DNA of 64,000 nt from positions 321,292 to 385,291 of the forward strand of contig NZ_JOFS01000008.1 of NCBI RefSeq assembly GCF_000719285.1, given 5' to 3'. Source of the DNA: Streptomyces bicolor. Lineage in GTDB: Bacteria; Actinomycetota; Actinomycetes; Streptomycetales; Streptomycetaceae. Each line of letters begins with the position of its first letter. The first letter of the stretch is position 1. Below are positions 30,668-38,070 of this stretch, piece after piece. The notes under the pieces were generated by a model, which worked only from the letters and a program-made list of their open reading frames with translations, made no database searches and was not told where the DNA came from. The translations under genes and the position numbers were made by a program.

Positions 30668-31584
30668 CACGCCTCCGGGAACTTGGGCGCCGGAATGCCG
30701 ACCGACTGGAGCTCGGCGCCGACCGAGGTGGGCCACACGTCGGCCAGGGCGTCGGGGGTCCAGCCGCCGTCCGCGAACGCCGCCGAGATCTCCTGCGGAT
30801 GCGACCAGAGTGCCACCTTGTCCCCGCCGATGCCGATGCACTGACCGGTCACGCTCCGGGCCGCCTCGGAGGCGAGGAAGGGGACGAGGGCCGCGCAGTC
30901 CTCGGGGGTGCCGAAGCCCTCGCCCTTGCGCAGGAAGTCGGGCAGCGGCTCGCCGTTCTTCATGGCCTCGATGTACGGGGCGAAGGCGGGGATGGTCTCG
31001 GTCATCGCGGTGGCGGCGACCGGCACGATCGCGTTGACGGTGATGTTCGCGCGGCCCAGCTCCATCGACCAGGTACGGGCGAAGGCGGCGATGCCGGCCT
31101 TGGCGGCGGCGTAGTTCGTCTGCCCGAAGTTGCCGCGCTGCCCGGCCGGGGAGCCGACCAGGATCAGGGTGCCGCCCTCGCCCTGCTCGCGCATGCGGAC
31201 GGCGGCGGCGCGGGCGCAGGTGAAGGTGCCCTTGAGGTGGGTGGTGAGCACCGCGTCGAAGTCGTCGTCGGTCATCTTCCACAGGACCTTGTCGCGCAGG
31301 ATGCCCGCGTTGGTCACCAGGATGTCGAGCCGCCCGAACTCCTCGACCGCGCGGTTCACCAGCCGGTCCGCGGCCTCGGTGGTGCCGACCGGGACGACCT
31401 CGGCGACGGCCGTGCCGCCCTCCTCGGTGATGGCCTTCACGGCCGCCGCGGCCACGGCCTCGTCGACGTCGTTGACGACCACGGAGGCGCCGTGGGCGGC
31501 CAGGGCCTGCGCATAGGCGAGGCCGAGGCCCCGGCCGCTGCCGGTGACGACGGCGACCTTGCCGGTGAGATCGATGCTGGGCAC
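30667..31584 (-). CDS. Short-chain dehydrogenase/reductase
   Basis: SDR oxidoreductase of 305 residues, with an extension of about 50 residues beyond the usual 250. The cofactor loop is VTGSGRGLGLAYAQALA, the strand-4 motif VTNAGI, and the catalytic Ser-Tyr-Lys set lies in GSPAGQRGNFGQTNYAAAK. VVVNDVD at the end of beta-2 has an Asp, favouring NAD+. It resembles the 3-hydroxyacyl-CoA dehydrogenase part of multifunctional beta-oxidation enzymes. The start is GTG 31584. It is first in the operon, 111 bp from the divergent MarR gene, whose operator-like repeats lie in between. Confidence 0.9.
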   Translation of the reverse strand: MPSIDLTGKVAVVTGSGRGLGLAYAQALAAHGASVVVNDVDEAVAAAAVKAITEEGGTAVAEVVPVGTTEAADRLVNRAVEEFGRLDILVTNAGILRDKVLWKMTDDDFDAVLTTHLKGTFTCARAAAVRMREQGEGGTLILVGSPAGQRGNFGQTNYAAAKAGIAAFARTWSMELGRANITVNAIVPVAATAMTETIPAFAPYIEAMKNGEPLPDFLRKGEGFGTPEDCAALVPFLASEAARSVTGQCIGIGGDKVALWSHPQEISAAFADGGWTPDALADVWPTSVGAELQSVGIPAPKFPEA

Positions 31585-31610
31585 GGGCGGGTCCCTTCAA
31601 GTGGGGTGCG

Positions 31611-31675
31611 AACAATTGCGGCTGCGAGATCGAAGGTAAGAACAATAGTTGTCGACGTCAATAGTTGTTGTCGAC
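31611..31675. promoter_or_regulatory. Repeated MarR-type operator candidates in divergent promoter
   Basis: Between the divergent SDR and MarR genes lie AACAATTG (31611-31618), the inverted repeat ACAA-TAG-TTGT (31642-31652) and a 16-bp-shifted copy, CAATAGTTGTTGTCGAC (31659-31675). CAATAGTTGT occurs twice. Spacing of the two copies is about one and a half helical turns. This AT-rich cluster stands out from the GC-rich background and is the likely binding site of the MarR protein. Confidence 0.55.
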
Positions 31676-31695
31676 TCGTCCTTGCGTCATGCTGG

Positions 31696-32226
31696 GTGCA
31701 GTACGTACGCACCGCCCCACCCGGGGCCTCGACCAGGGAGCCCGCCATCACCAGCCGGCAGACCACGAACCCCGCGCCGATCGACTCGAACGAGCCGTGG
31801 ATGCGCGGACTGCACGCGGACACGGGCTATCTGCTGTACCGCCTGGGCCTGCGCTCCGGTCAGCTGTTCAACTCCTTCCTCCAGGAGTCGGGCCTGCGCC
31901 TGCGCCACTACGCGCTGCTGCGGTTCCTCGCCACCTCCCCGGGCGCACTCCAGCGCGAGCTGAGCGCGTCGCTCGGCTACGACCCGAGCGCGATCGTCGG
32001 CCTGGTCGACGACCTGGAGAAGCTGGGCTTCGCCGAGCGGCGCCCCTCCCCCGACGACCGCCGCAGCCGGATCATCGTCCTGACCGAGGGCGGCCGGGCC
32101 TTCCTGCGGGACACCGACGAGGCCGGGCAGCGGGTCACCAACGAGCTGCTCGAGCCCCTCGACGCCACAGAGCGCGAGCAGCTGCACGCGTTGCTGCGCA
32201 GGGTCACCGAGTCCGGGCTGGGGTGA
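31696..32226 (+). CDS. MarR-family transcriptional regulator
   Basis: Winged-helix regulator of up to 176 residues. The HTH region is readable as LQRELSASLGYDPSAIVGLVDDLEKLGF, with the wing RRPSPDDRRSRIIVLTEGG. The start is uncertain: GTG 31696 is used here, no good ribosome-binding site is seen, and ATG 31801 would give 141 residues, still enough for the fold. It is divergent from the acyl-CoA operon and probably represses it until a CoA ester or free acid binds. The IclR gene follows 10 bp downstream. Confidence 0.85.
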   Translation: MQYVRTAPPGASTREPAITSRQTTNPAPIDSNEPWMRGLHADTGYLLYRLGLRSGQLFNSFLQESGLRLRHYALLRFLATSPGALQRELSASLGYDPSAIVGLVDDLEKLGFAERRPSPDDRRSRIIVLTEGGRAFLRDTDEAGQRVTNELLEPLDATEREQLHALLRRVTESGLG

Positions 32227-32236
32227 CGCCGCGCCG

Positions 32237-33031
32237 ATGACCGCCGACGCCCTGCCGTCCCTGCCCGCCAAGGGAAGGCGTTCCGCGCCCGACCGGCTGC
32301 TGGCGGTGCTCGCGGCCTTCGACCTCGAGCATCCGGCGCTCAGCCTGACGGACATCAGCCGGCGGGCCGGGCTGACCCTGACCACCGCGCACCGGCTCGT
32401 GGCCGCCCTCACCGAGTGGGGCGCCCTGGAGCGGGACGACTCCGGGCTCTACCACGTCGGGCTGCGGCTGTGGGAGGTCGCGGCCCTCGCCCCACGCGGG
32501 CTGGCGCTGCGCCAGGTCGCGCTGCCGTACCTGGAGGACCTGTACGAGGCGACGCACGAGAACGTGCAATTGGCGGTCCAGGACGGGCCCGAGGTCGTCT
32601 ACATCGAGTGGCTGTCGGGACGGTCGGCGGTCGGCGTCCACATCCGGGTCGGGGCACGCTGGCCGCTGCACGCCACCGGGGTGGGGCTCGCGCTGCTCGC
32701 GCACAGCGCCCCGGAGTTCCAGGAGGAGTACTGCACGGGTCCGCTCGCCTCCTTCACGCCGTACACCGTCACCGAACCGGCCCGGCTGCGCCGCATGCTG
32801 GCCGACGTGCGCCGCACGGGTGTGGCGGTGAGCAGCCGCCAGGTCACCGACGACGCGCTGTCCGTCGCCGCCCCGGTACGCGGACCGGGCGGGTCGGTCG
32901 TCGCCGCCGTATCGGTGGTCGTGCCGCAGGCCGACGCCCAGGTTCCGGTGCTCGTGCCGGCGGTACGGCTCGCGGCGCGCGGGATCTCGCGGGGGCTGGG
33001 GTGGCAGCCGACGACGGTGACGACCGGCTGA
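32237..33031 (+). CDS. IclR-family transcriptional regulator
   Basis: IclR-type regulator of 264 residues. The N-terminal winged helix is LSLTDISRRAGLTLTTAHRLV, and the C-terminal effector domain spans about residues 85-255 (LYEATHENVQLAV, HATGVGLALLAHS, LSVAAPVRGPGG). Members bind small organic acids and control catabolic operons. It sits 10 bp after the MarR gene, likely in the same transcript, so the locus seems to have two layers of control. The effector is unknown. Confidence 0.9.
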   Translation: MTADALPSLPAKGRRSAPDRLLAVLAAFDLEHPALSLTDISRRAGLTLTTAHRLVAALTEWGALERDDSGLYHVGLRLWEVAALAPRGLALRQVALPYLEDLYEATHENVQLAVQDGPEVVYIEWLSGRSAVGVHIRVGARWPLHATGVGLALLAHSAPEFQEEYCTGPLASFTPYTVTEPARLRRMLADVRRTGVAVSSRQVTDDALSVAAPVRGPGGSVVAAVSVVVPQADAQVPVLVPAVRLAARGISRGLGWQPTTVTTG

Positions 33032-33100
33032 CCTGGCAGGGCTGGCTGATCGGCGCCGCCACCGCGCTGCCGCTGGTGTGACGCGCCACCGCCGGACGTG

Positions 33101-33463
33101 ATGTACGGCGGCATGGTCGCCTCTGCACGACGGCTGCCCTGGGCAGGCCCTGGCACCGGCGTTTCATGCTGGTGGGCTGGCTGATCGAGGTCTCGGTCAC
33201 GATGATGCACAAGGAGGACCCGCAGCCGTTCGAGTACGCCTTCCATCTGCTCAGCGTGGTCTGCGCATACGGCTTCGGCGTGCTCGGCCGGGTGCGGCGG
33301 GCCTACACCGCCGAACTGGACAGGAGGCCGTGGTCACCAGTCTGCGCCGCTCCGGCCGGCCTGGTGGGCCCCGGGGCCGCTGCGCCGGCTGCACGACCGG
33401 TTCGGGCTGCACGAGGAGGCACCCGCGTCGGCACCCGCCCCCTCTGTCGCGACGAAGGCCTGA
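33101..33463 (+). pseudogene. Frameshifted remnant of a small hypothetical gene
   Basis: The 546 bp between the IclR and ankyrin genes contain coding-like sequence broken across frames. One frame reads PWHRRFMLVGWLIEV, then EDPQPFEYAFHLLSVVCAYG and RRAYTAELDRR. The sensible continuation, ending WWAPGPLRRLHDRFGL and stopping at 33461-33463, is in another frame, so at least one indel separates them near 33320. An ATG-led segment at 33101 is in a third frame. The product would be a short protein with one or two hydrophobic stretches. I cannot name the family. Confidence 0.45.
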
Positions 33464-33577
33464 CACCGTTCGCGGCACCGACACGCGTCCCGCGTGTGCC
33501 GATGCCGCACGGGCCGCGTTCCGGCCCGTCTCCGGCCGGGCCGTACACTCCCTCAACCAGCAGACGGGGGACGGAAC

Positions 33578-34915
33578 ATGGGCGAGGGCGGACTCGACGG
33601 TCGGCTCAGGTCGGCCGTTCGGGCGGGGGACGCCGAGGCCGTGCGGGAGCTGCTGAACCGGGGCGCGGATCCGGACGCGGTGGACACGAGCGGGCTGCCG
33701 GTGCTGTGCGTGGCGGTGGCGGCGTACGACGCGCCGGTCGCCGAGGCGTTGGTGGAGGGCGGCGCGGACCCCGACAGGGTGTTGCCCGACGGGACCACGC
33801 CGCTCTGGCGTGCCGTCGACGGCGGCTCCCCGGCGACGTTCTCCGCGGTGCTGGGCAAGGAGCCCCGGCTGCGGCTTCCGGAGGCCGCCCGTGACCGGCT
33901 GCTCGCGCTGGCCCGGAGCTGGTACGAGACGGGTGTGGCCGAGGAGCTCCGGCGCAGGACGGGCGCGCCTGGCCCGGCCACGTCGGTCCGGGTCGAGGAC
34001 GACGAATACGACTGGGTCACTCAGATCTCGCTCGGCGGCCTCGTCGTGCGCGCTGGGCACGGCGCCATCCTGACCTCGCTGGAGTGGACCTTCCGCGTGC
34101 TGACCCCGGTCGACGAACTGATCGCCCGCGCTCTCGAGCAGCCGGACGAGGAACATGTGGTCTGGTCCACGGTCTGCTGGATCCTCACCCAGCGCCGCAG
34201 CTTCGAGACCTGGTCCGCCGTGGTGGCCCATCGTCACGACGCGGACCGGGCGCATCGCCTGTTCGTGCTGGACTACCTGCGGACGCGGGGGTTTCTCGAC
34301 ACCAGCCGCTACTACGAGAAGCAGGCGAGCGAACTCCTGGCCGTCTGGGCGACCGAGGAAACGGACGGCGAGGTGCTCGACACCTTCACCGAGTACGGCC
34401 ATCCGGACCAGGAGGCCATCGGCCTTCGCCACGCCGGCCATCCCGATGCGCGTGTCCGCCGCGAGGTGCCCTACGCCCTCTGCGTCGACGACGTTGCCCG
34501 CTCGCCCGCGGCCAGGTCCGCCCTGCTCGCCCTCGTGCACGACCCGGCGGCCGAGGTGCGGCTCAGGGCGTGCCAGGCGGGCCTGCGGGACGACGACCTC
34601 CTCCCGGAGATCACCCCGGCGCTGCTGTCGCTGGCCGAGGCACCGGACGCCGGCCTGCGAGGTCCGGCCGCGGAGGCGCTCGCCGACTCCCGGGACCGTA
34701 CGCCCGTCGTCGCCGACGCCTTGGCGGCGCTGCTCGGCGACGACAGCCAACTCGTCCGTCTGGTGGCCGCCTACGGTCTCGCCCTGCGCGACGACCCGCG
34801 CACCGCCGAGGCCTTCGAGCGGGTGGGTCCACTCGGTGACGGCTTCGAGCACGACCATCGGGCCGACGAGCTGTGGCGGTGGAAATGGCGCCAGGAGAAC
34901 TCGGCCGACGAGTGA
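33578..34915 (+). CDS. Ankyrin-repeat and HEAT-repeat protein
   Basis: Soluble protein of 445 residues made of binding repeats. The N-terminal 90 residues hold about two to three ankyrin repeats (LLNRGADPDAVDTSGLPVL, LVEGGADPDRVLPDGTTPL). The C-terminal 150 residues hold HEAT-like repeats (DPAAEVRLRACQAGL, DDSQLVRLVAAYGLAL). The middle is alpha-helical and unassigned. ATG 33578 is preceded by GGGGGACGGA and marks the beginning of the first ankyrin repeat. No catalytic motif is visible. It is transcribed alone, convergent with the DUF1905 gene. Function is unknown; the repeats imply protein-protein contacts. Confidence 0.85.
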   Translation: MGEGGLDGRLRSAVRAGDAEAVRELLNRGADPDAVDTSGLPVLCVAVAAYDAPVAEALVEGGADPDRVLPDGTTPLWRAVDGGSPATFSAVLGKEPRLRLPEAARDRLLALARSWYETGVAEELRRRTGAPGPATSVRVEDDEYDWVTQISLGGLVVRAGHGAILTSLEWTFRVLTPVDELIARALEQPDEEHVVWSTVCWILTQRRSFETWSAVVAHRHDADRAHRLFVLDYLRTRGFLDTSRYYEKQASELLAVWATEETDGEVLDTFTEYGHPDQEAIGLRHAGHPDARVRREVPYALCVDDVARSPAARSALLALVHDPAAEVRLRACQAGLRDDDLLPEITPALLSLAEAPDAGLRGPAAEALADSRDRTPVVADALAALLGDDSQLVRLVAAYGLALRDDPRTAEAFERVGPLGDGFEHDHRADELWRWKWRQENSADE

Positions 34916-34974
34916 AGCCGACGACAGAAGCCGACGAGTCGAGCACCGTCCTCACAGAGCCCAAGTGACAGCCC

Positions 34975-35262
34975 TCAGAGGCGGACGGTCATCTCCACCG
35001 CCACCTCGTCACCTGTGCCGAGCCCCTGCGGCTTGCGTACCGCGTTCTTGAGCGGCAGCAGATAGCCGCCGTCCTTGGGGAAGAGCGACGTCTCGAAGGC
35101 GACCTCGCCGACCCTGGCCTCGACCGGGATCACACCCCAGCCGTAGGTGGCCATGGAGGCGACCTGCTGGATGTCGGCGGACTCCTCGTCCGGCACGCGG
35201 ACGAAATAGTACGGCGCGGGCCCGCGCCATTCGATCACCTGGCCGGTGAAGGCGAGTTCCAT
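34975..35262 (-). CDS. DUF1905-family small protein
   Basis: Small protein of 95 residues matching the DUF1905 pattern: an N-terminal FTGQVIEWRGPAPYYFVRVP segment, a central GWGVIPVEARVG, and the C-terminal LPLKNAVRKPQGLGTGDEV. Members form a small beta-barrel of unknown biochemical role. ATG 35262 is preceded by GGAGAGA at correct spacing; longer in-frame extensions lack support. It is convergent with the ankyrin gene and divergent from the GH16 glucanase. Confidence 0.8.
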   Translation of the reverse strand: MELAFTGQVIEWRGPAPYYFVRVPDEESADIQQVASMATYGWGVIPVEARVGEVAFETSLFPKDGGYLLPLKNAVRKPQGLGTGDEVAVEMTVRL

Positions 35263-35414
35263 GGGGTCAGTCTCTCCTGTGATCTCCCAGTGCATTCCCC
35301 CATCGACGGTGCAGCACATCCCGGCCTTCATAGGGTGAACTCCCCTGCGACTGACGGGATTTATCTGCTTCACCTCTTGACGACCGGAGGGACGGGGAGC
35401 ACATTGGCGACACT

Positions 35415-35430
35415 TTGAGAGCGCTCTCAA
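35415..35430. promoter_or_regulatory. LacI-type operator upstream of GH16 gene
   Basis: TTGAGAGCGCTCTCAA is a perfect 16-bp palindrome 50 bp upstream of the glucanase start. Its core TGAGAGCGCTCTCA closely resembles the CebR-type box TGGGAGCGCTCCCA that LacI-family repressors bind at glycoside-hydrolase genes in Streptomyces. It probably couples the gene to an oligosaccharide inducer. Confidence 0.7.
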
Positions 35431-35480
35431 AGGCACCCGCACCCCACTCCCCATCCCGTACACCGAGAGGCAGCACCCCC

Positions 35481-36878
35481 ATGACTGACCCCTCCGGCAT
35501 ACACGGCAGACGCCGTTCCCCTCGGCGCGCGCTCCTCGCCGTGCTCGGCACGCTCGGCCTGGTGGCGGCCGTCGCCACCGCGGCCGTCCCGTCGGCGAAC
35601 GCCTCCGCGCCCACACCCCCCGCGGGCTGGACGCAGGTCTTCCTGGACGACTTCAACGGCGCCGCCGGCACCGGCGTGAACACCTCCAACTGGCAGTACG
35701 CGACCGGCACCGGCTATCCCGGCGGGCCCGCCAACTGGGGCACCGGCGAGGTCGAGACGATGACGAACAGCACGAACAACGTCTCACTCGACGGCAACGG
35801 CAATCTCCTCATCACGCCGCGCCGGGACGCGTCCGGCAACTGGACCTCTGGCCGCATCGAGACCAACCGCACCGACTTCGAGCCCCCCGCGGGCGGCAAG
35901 CTGCGTGTGGAGGCCCGCATCCAGGTGCCGAACGTGACCGGGGCCGCCGCCAAGGGCTACTGGCCGGCGTTCTGGATGCTGGGCGCGCCCTATCGCGGCA
36001 ACTACTGGAACTGGCCCAGCGTCGGCGAGCTGGACATCATGGAGAACACGCAGGGCCAGAACACCGTGTACGCCACGATGCACTGCGGGACCTCACCGGG
36101 CGGCCCCTGCAACGAGACCAGCGGCATCAGCGGCAACACCACGTGCTCCGGCACGACCTGCCAGGCCGGCTTCCACACCTACCGGACGGAGTGGGACCGC
36201 TCGACGAGCCCCGAGGAGATCCGCTTCTATCTCGACGGCACCAACTTCCACACCGTGCGCGCCAACCAGGTCGACGCGACGACGTGGGCGAACGCGACGA
36301 ACCACGGCTTCTTCATCATCCTCAACGTGGCCATGGGCGGCGGCTTCCCGGACGCCTTCGGCGGCGGCCCGGACAGTGGAACGCAGCCGGGCCACTCCAT
36401 GGTCGTCGACTACGTCCAGGTGCTGTCGGCCGGTGGGAGCGGTACCACACCGCCGCCGACGGGCAACCGTGACGCCTACAGCGCCATCCAGGCCGAGTCG
36501 TTCGACAGCTCGAGCGGCACGAGCACCGAGTCCACCTCCGACTCGGGCGGCGGGCAGAACATCGGCTCGCTCGCCAACGGCGACTGGGCGCTGTACCGGG
36601 GCGTCAACTTCGGTTCCACCGCGGCCACCCAGTTCGTCGGCCGGGTGGCGAGCGGTGCCGCGGGCGGCGTCAGCGGCTTGGTGGAGGTGCGCCTGGACAG
36701 CCGTAGCAGCGCGCCCGTCGGCAGTTTCGCGGTGGGCAACACGGGCGGCTGGCAGTCGTGGCGGACGATACCCGCGAACATCACCGGGGTGACCGGCACG
36801 CACGACGTCCATCTCACCTTCACCAGCGGGCAGGCGTCGGACTTCGTGAACGTGAACTGGTTCAACTTCGGCCGCTGA
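35481..36878 (+). CDS. Secreted GH16 endo-beta-glucanase with CBM6-like module
   Basis: Exported endo-1,3-beta-glucanase or related GH16 enzyme, 465 residues. Sec-type signal peptide: basic HGRRRSPRRA, hydrophobic LLAVLGTLGLVAAV, cleavage after NASA. The GH16 domain (about 45-310) carries the catalytic ELDIME motif (nucleophile and acid/base Glu). A Gly/Thr/Pro linker leads to a CBM6-like beta-sandwich (about 330-465: IQAESFD, GDWALYRGVNFG, VNWFNFG at the end). ATG 35481 begins the signal peptide; upstream in-frame codons overlap the operator and are not used. A strong terminator follows. It acts outside the cell on laminarin-like or fungal-wall glucan. Confidence 0.93.
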   Translation: MTDPSGIHGRRRSPRRALLAVLGTLGLVAAVATAAVPSANASAPTPPAGWTQVFLDDFNGAAGTGVNTSNWQYATGTGYPGGPANWGTGEVETMTNSTNNVSLDGNGNLLITPRRDASGNWTSGRIETNRTDFEPPAGGKLRVEARIQVPNVTGAAAKGYWPAFWMLGAPYRGNYWNWPSVGELDIMENTQGQNTVYATMHCGTSPGGPCNETSGISGNTTCSGTTCQAGFHTYRTEWDRSTSPEEIRFYLDGTNFHTVRANQVDATTWANATNHGFFIILNVAMGGGFPDAFGGGPDSGTQPGHSMVVDYVQVLSAGGSGTTPPPTGNRDAYSAIQAESFDSSSGTSTESTSDSGGGQNIGSLANGDWALYRGVNFGSTAATQFVGRVASGAAGGVSGLVEVRLDSRSSAPVGSFAVGNTGGWQSWRTIPANITGVTGTHDVHLTFTSGQASDFVNVNWFNFGR

Positions 36879-36890
36879 GCGGCGGGTTGG

Positions 36891-36930
36891 CGATGCCCCG
36901 CGAGGTCTCTCCCTTCCTCGCGGGGCATCG
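36891..36930 (+). terminator. Strong hairpin after the GH16 gene
   Basis: CGATGCCCCGCGAGG (36891-36905) pairs perfectly with CCTCGCGGGGCATCG (36916-36930) around a 10-base pyrimidine loop, 12 bp after the stop codon. A 15-bp uninterrupted stem between convergent genes is well suited to terminate both; there is no long U-tract, as is usual in Streptomyces. Confidence 0.85.
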
Positions 36931-36984
36931 GTCAGTCGTTCCGGCGGTACGCCACCACTTCGGCTTCCTCGTCCTGCGGAGTGC

Positions 36985-37893
36985 TCACCGCAGTTCCGCC
37001 CGGAACACCGCCGGTGTCATCTCGGTGTGTTGCTGGAAGAACTTGGAGAAGTTCGCGGCGTCCGGAAACCCCACCGCCGCTCCAACTCGCCCGATGGGCA
37101 TGTCCGTGTGGGCAAGCAGCCGCTTCGCCTCCAGCACCACGCGCTTGTCGATGAACCCCTTGGGTGTCTCACCGGTGGCGGCGCGCACCGCACGAACCAG
37201 GGTTCTCCGGGAGTAGCCCAGCTGATCGGCATACGCACTCACACTGTGATTGGTGGCAAACCCCCGCTCCACCGCATCCCGGAACAGCGTGAACGTCGTA
37301 TCCCCCTGCCCGCGCGCGGCCTCCGCGGAGCTCGCGGCGAGATGGGCCAGGCGCAGCAGGAACGCCGTCAGCGAGTGCCGCAGCACAGCCGTGTGCAGGC
37401 TCAGCGGCAACGTCGTCGTGTCCTCGTACTCGCGTTGGAGCTGTTCCAGCGCGGACCGGAGGGCGGTGAGCTGAGCGTCGTCAGGGCGCAGCAGGGGCGG
37501 CAGGTCGTAGCGGTAGAGCCCGGTCGCCTCCACCGTGGCACGCGGCAGGAAGCCGGGCTGCATGGTCAGGACGGTGCCCCGGTAGTCGGCGGTACCGGAG
37601 AAGCGGTGGACCTGGCCGGGGCGGATCCACAGCAGGTCACCGGCGTTCGCCTCGTACTCGGCGAAGTCGATCATGTGGTGGACGGGGCCCTCGCTGAAGA
37701 GCATCACGACATGGAAGTCGATGCGGTGCACCCGCTCCAGCGGTGCGTCGGCGGCGTGCCAGGTGCGGCCCGTGCCCATCCGGCCGACCTGTATGCCGAC
37801 GCCGAGGACGCTCAGATCGGCCGGGAAGGGAAACGTCCGTATGGCGTCGCCACCTTGAACCCTTGCGTCCGCCATATCCGCCATACCCGCCAT
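36985..37893 (-). CDS. AraC-family transcriptional regulator with cupin sensor
   Basis: AraC-type activator, about 302 residues from ATG 37893. An N-terminal cupin-like sensor (RIDFHVVMLFSEGPVHHMIDF, GDLLWIRPGQVHRF) precedes the double-HTH domain (VSAYADQLGYSRRTLVRAVR, then IGRVGAAVGFPDAANFSKFF). The start is uncertain: a GTG at 37986 would add 31 residues, but the sensor fold begins after ATG 37893, which has GAGACG upstream. It is divergent from the transketolase operon, and a 19-bp palindrome lies between them. Whether it controls that operon is unproven. Confidence 0.88.
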   Translation of the reverse strand: MAGMADMADARVQGGDAIRTFPFPADLSVLGVGIQVGRMGTGRTWHAADAPLERVHRIDFHVVMLFSEGPVHHMIDFAEYEANAGDLLWIRPGQVHRFSGTADYRGTVLTMQPGFLPRATVEATGLYRYDLPPLLRPDDAQLTALRSALEQLQREYEDTTTLPLSLHTAVLRHSLTAFLLRLAHLAASSAEAARGQGDTTFTLFRDAVERGFATNHSVSAYADQLGYSRRTLVRAVRAATGETPKGFIDKRVVLEAKRLLAHTDMPIGRVGAAVGFPDAANFSKFFQQHTEMTPAVFRAELR

Positions 37894-38000
37894 GTCCGTC
37901 TCGTGCCGTCTCAGTCGTGCGCGCCCCTCGCTCAGCCGTGCGCGGCACTCCTCGCGGTGTCCCACTTTCACCACAGCCTGGCACACGCCGACCTTCCCTC

Positions 38001-38019
38001 GTAAAAGTCAGACTTTTAC
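38001..38019. promoter_or_regulatory. 19-bp perfect palindrome upstream of transketolase
   Basis: GTAAAAGTC-A-GACTTTTAC is a perfect inverted repeat with 9-bp arms, 51 bp upstream of tkt and 107 bp from the AraC-type start. It is conspicuously AT-rich and probably a repressor or activator site for the pentose-phosphate operon or for the divergent gene. Confidence 0.65.
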
Positions 38020-38070
38020 TTTTGAACGCGTTGGACCAGCCACTTCGCTCCGATCGAGGACTTTTTGAAG

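Noticed and set aside
34914..34937. Direct repeat GAAGCCGACGA twice with 13-bp period after the ankyrin gene stop
   Set aside because: It is short, lies in a convergent gap, and no function or mobile context is visible.
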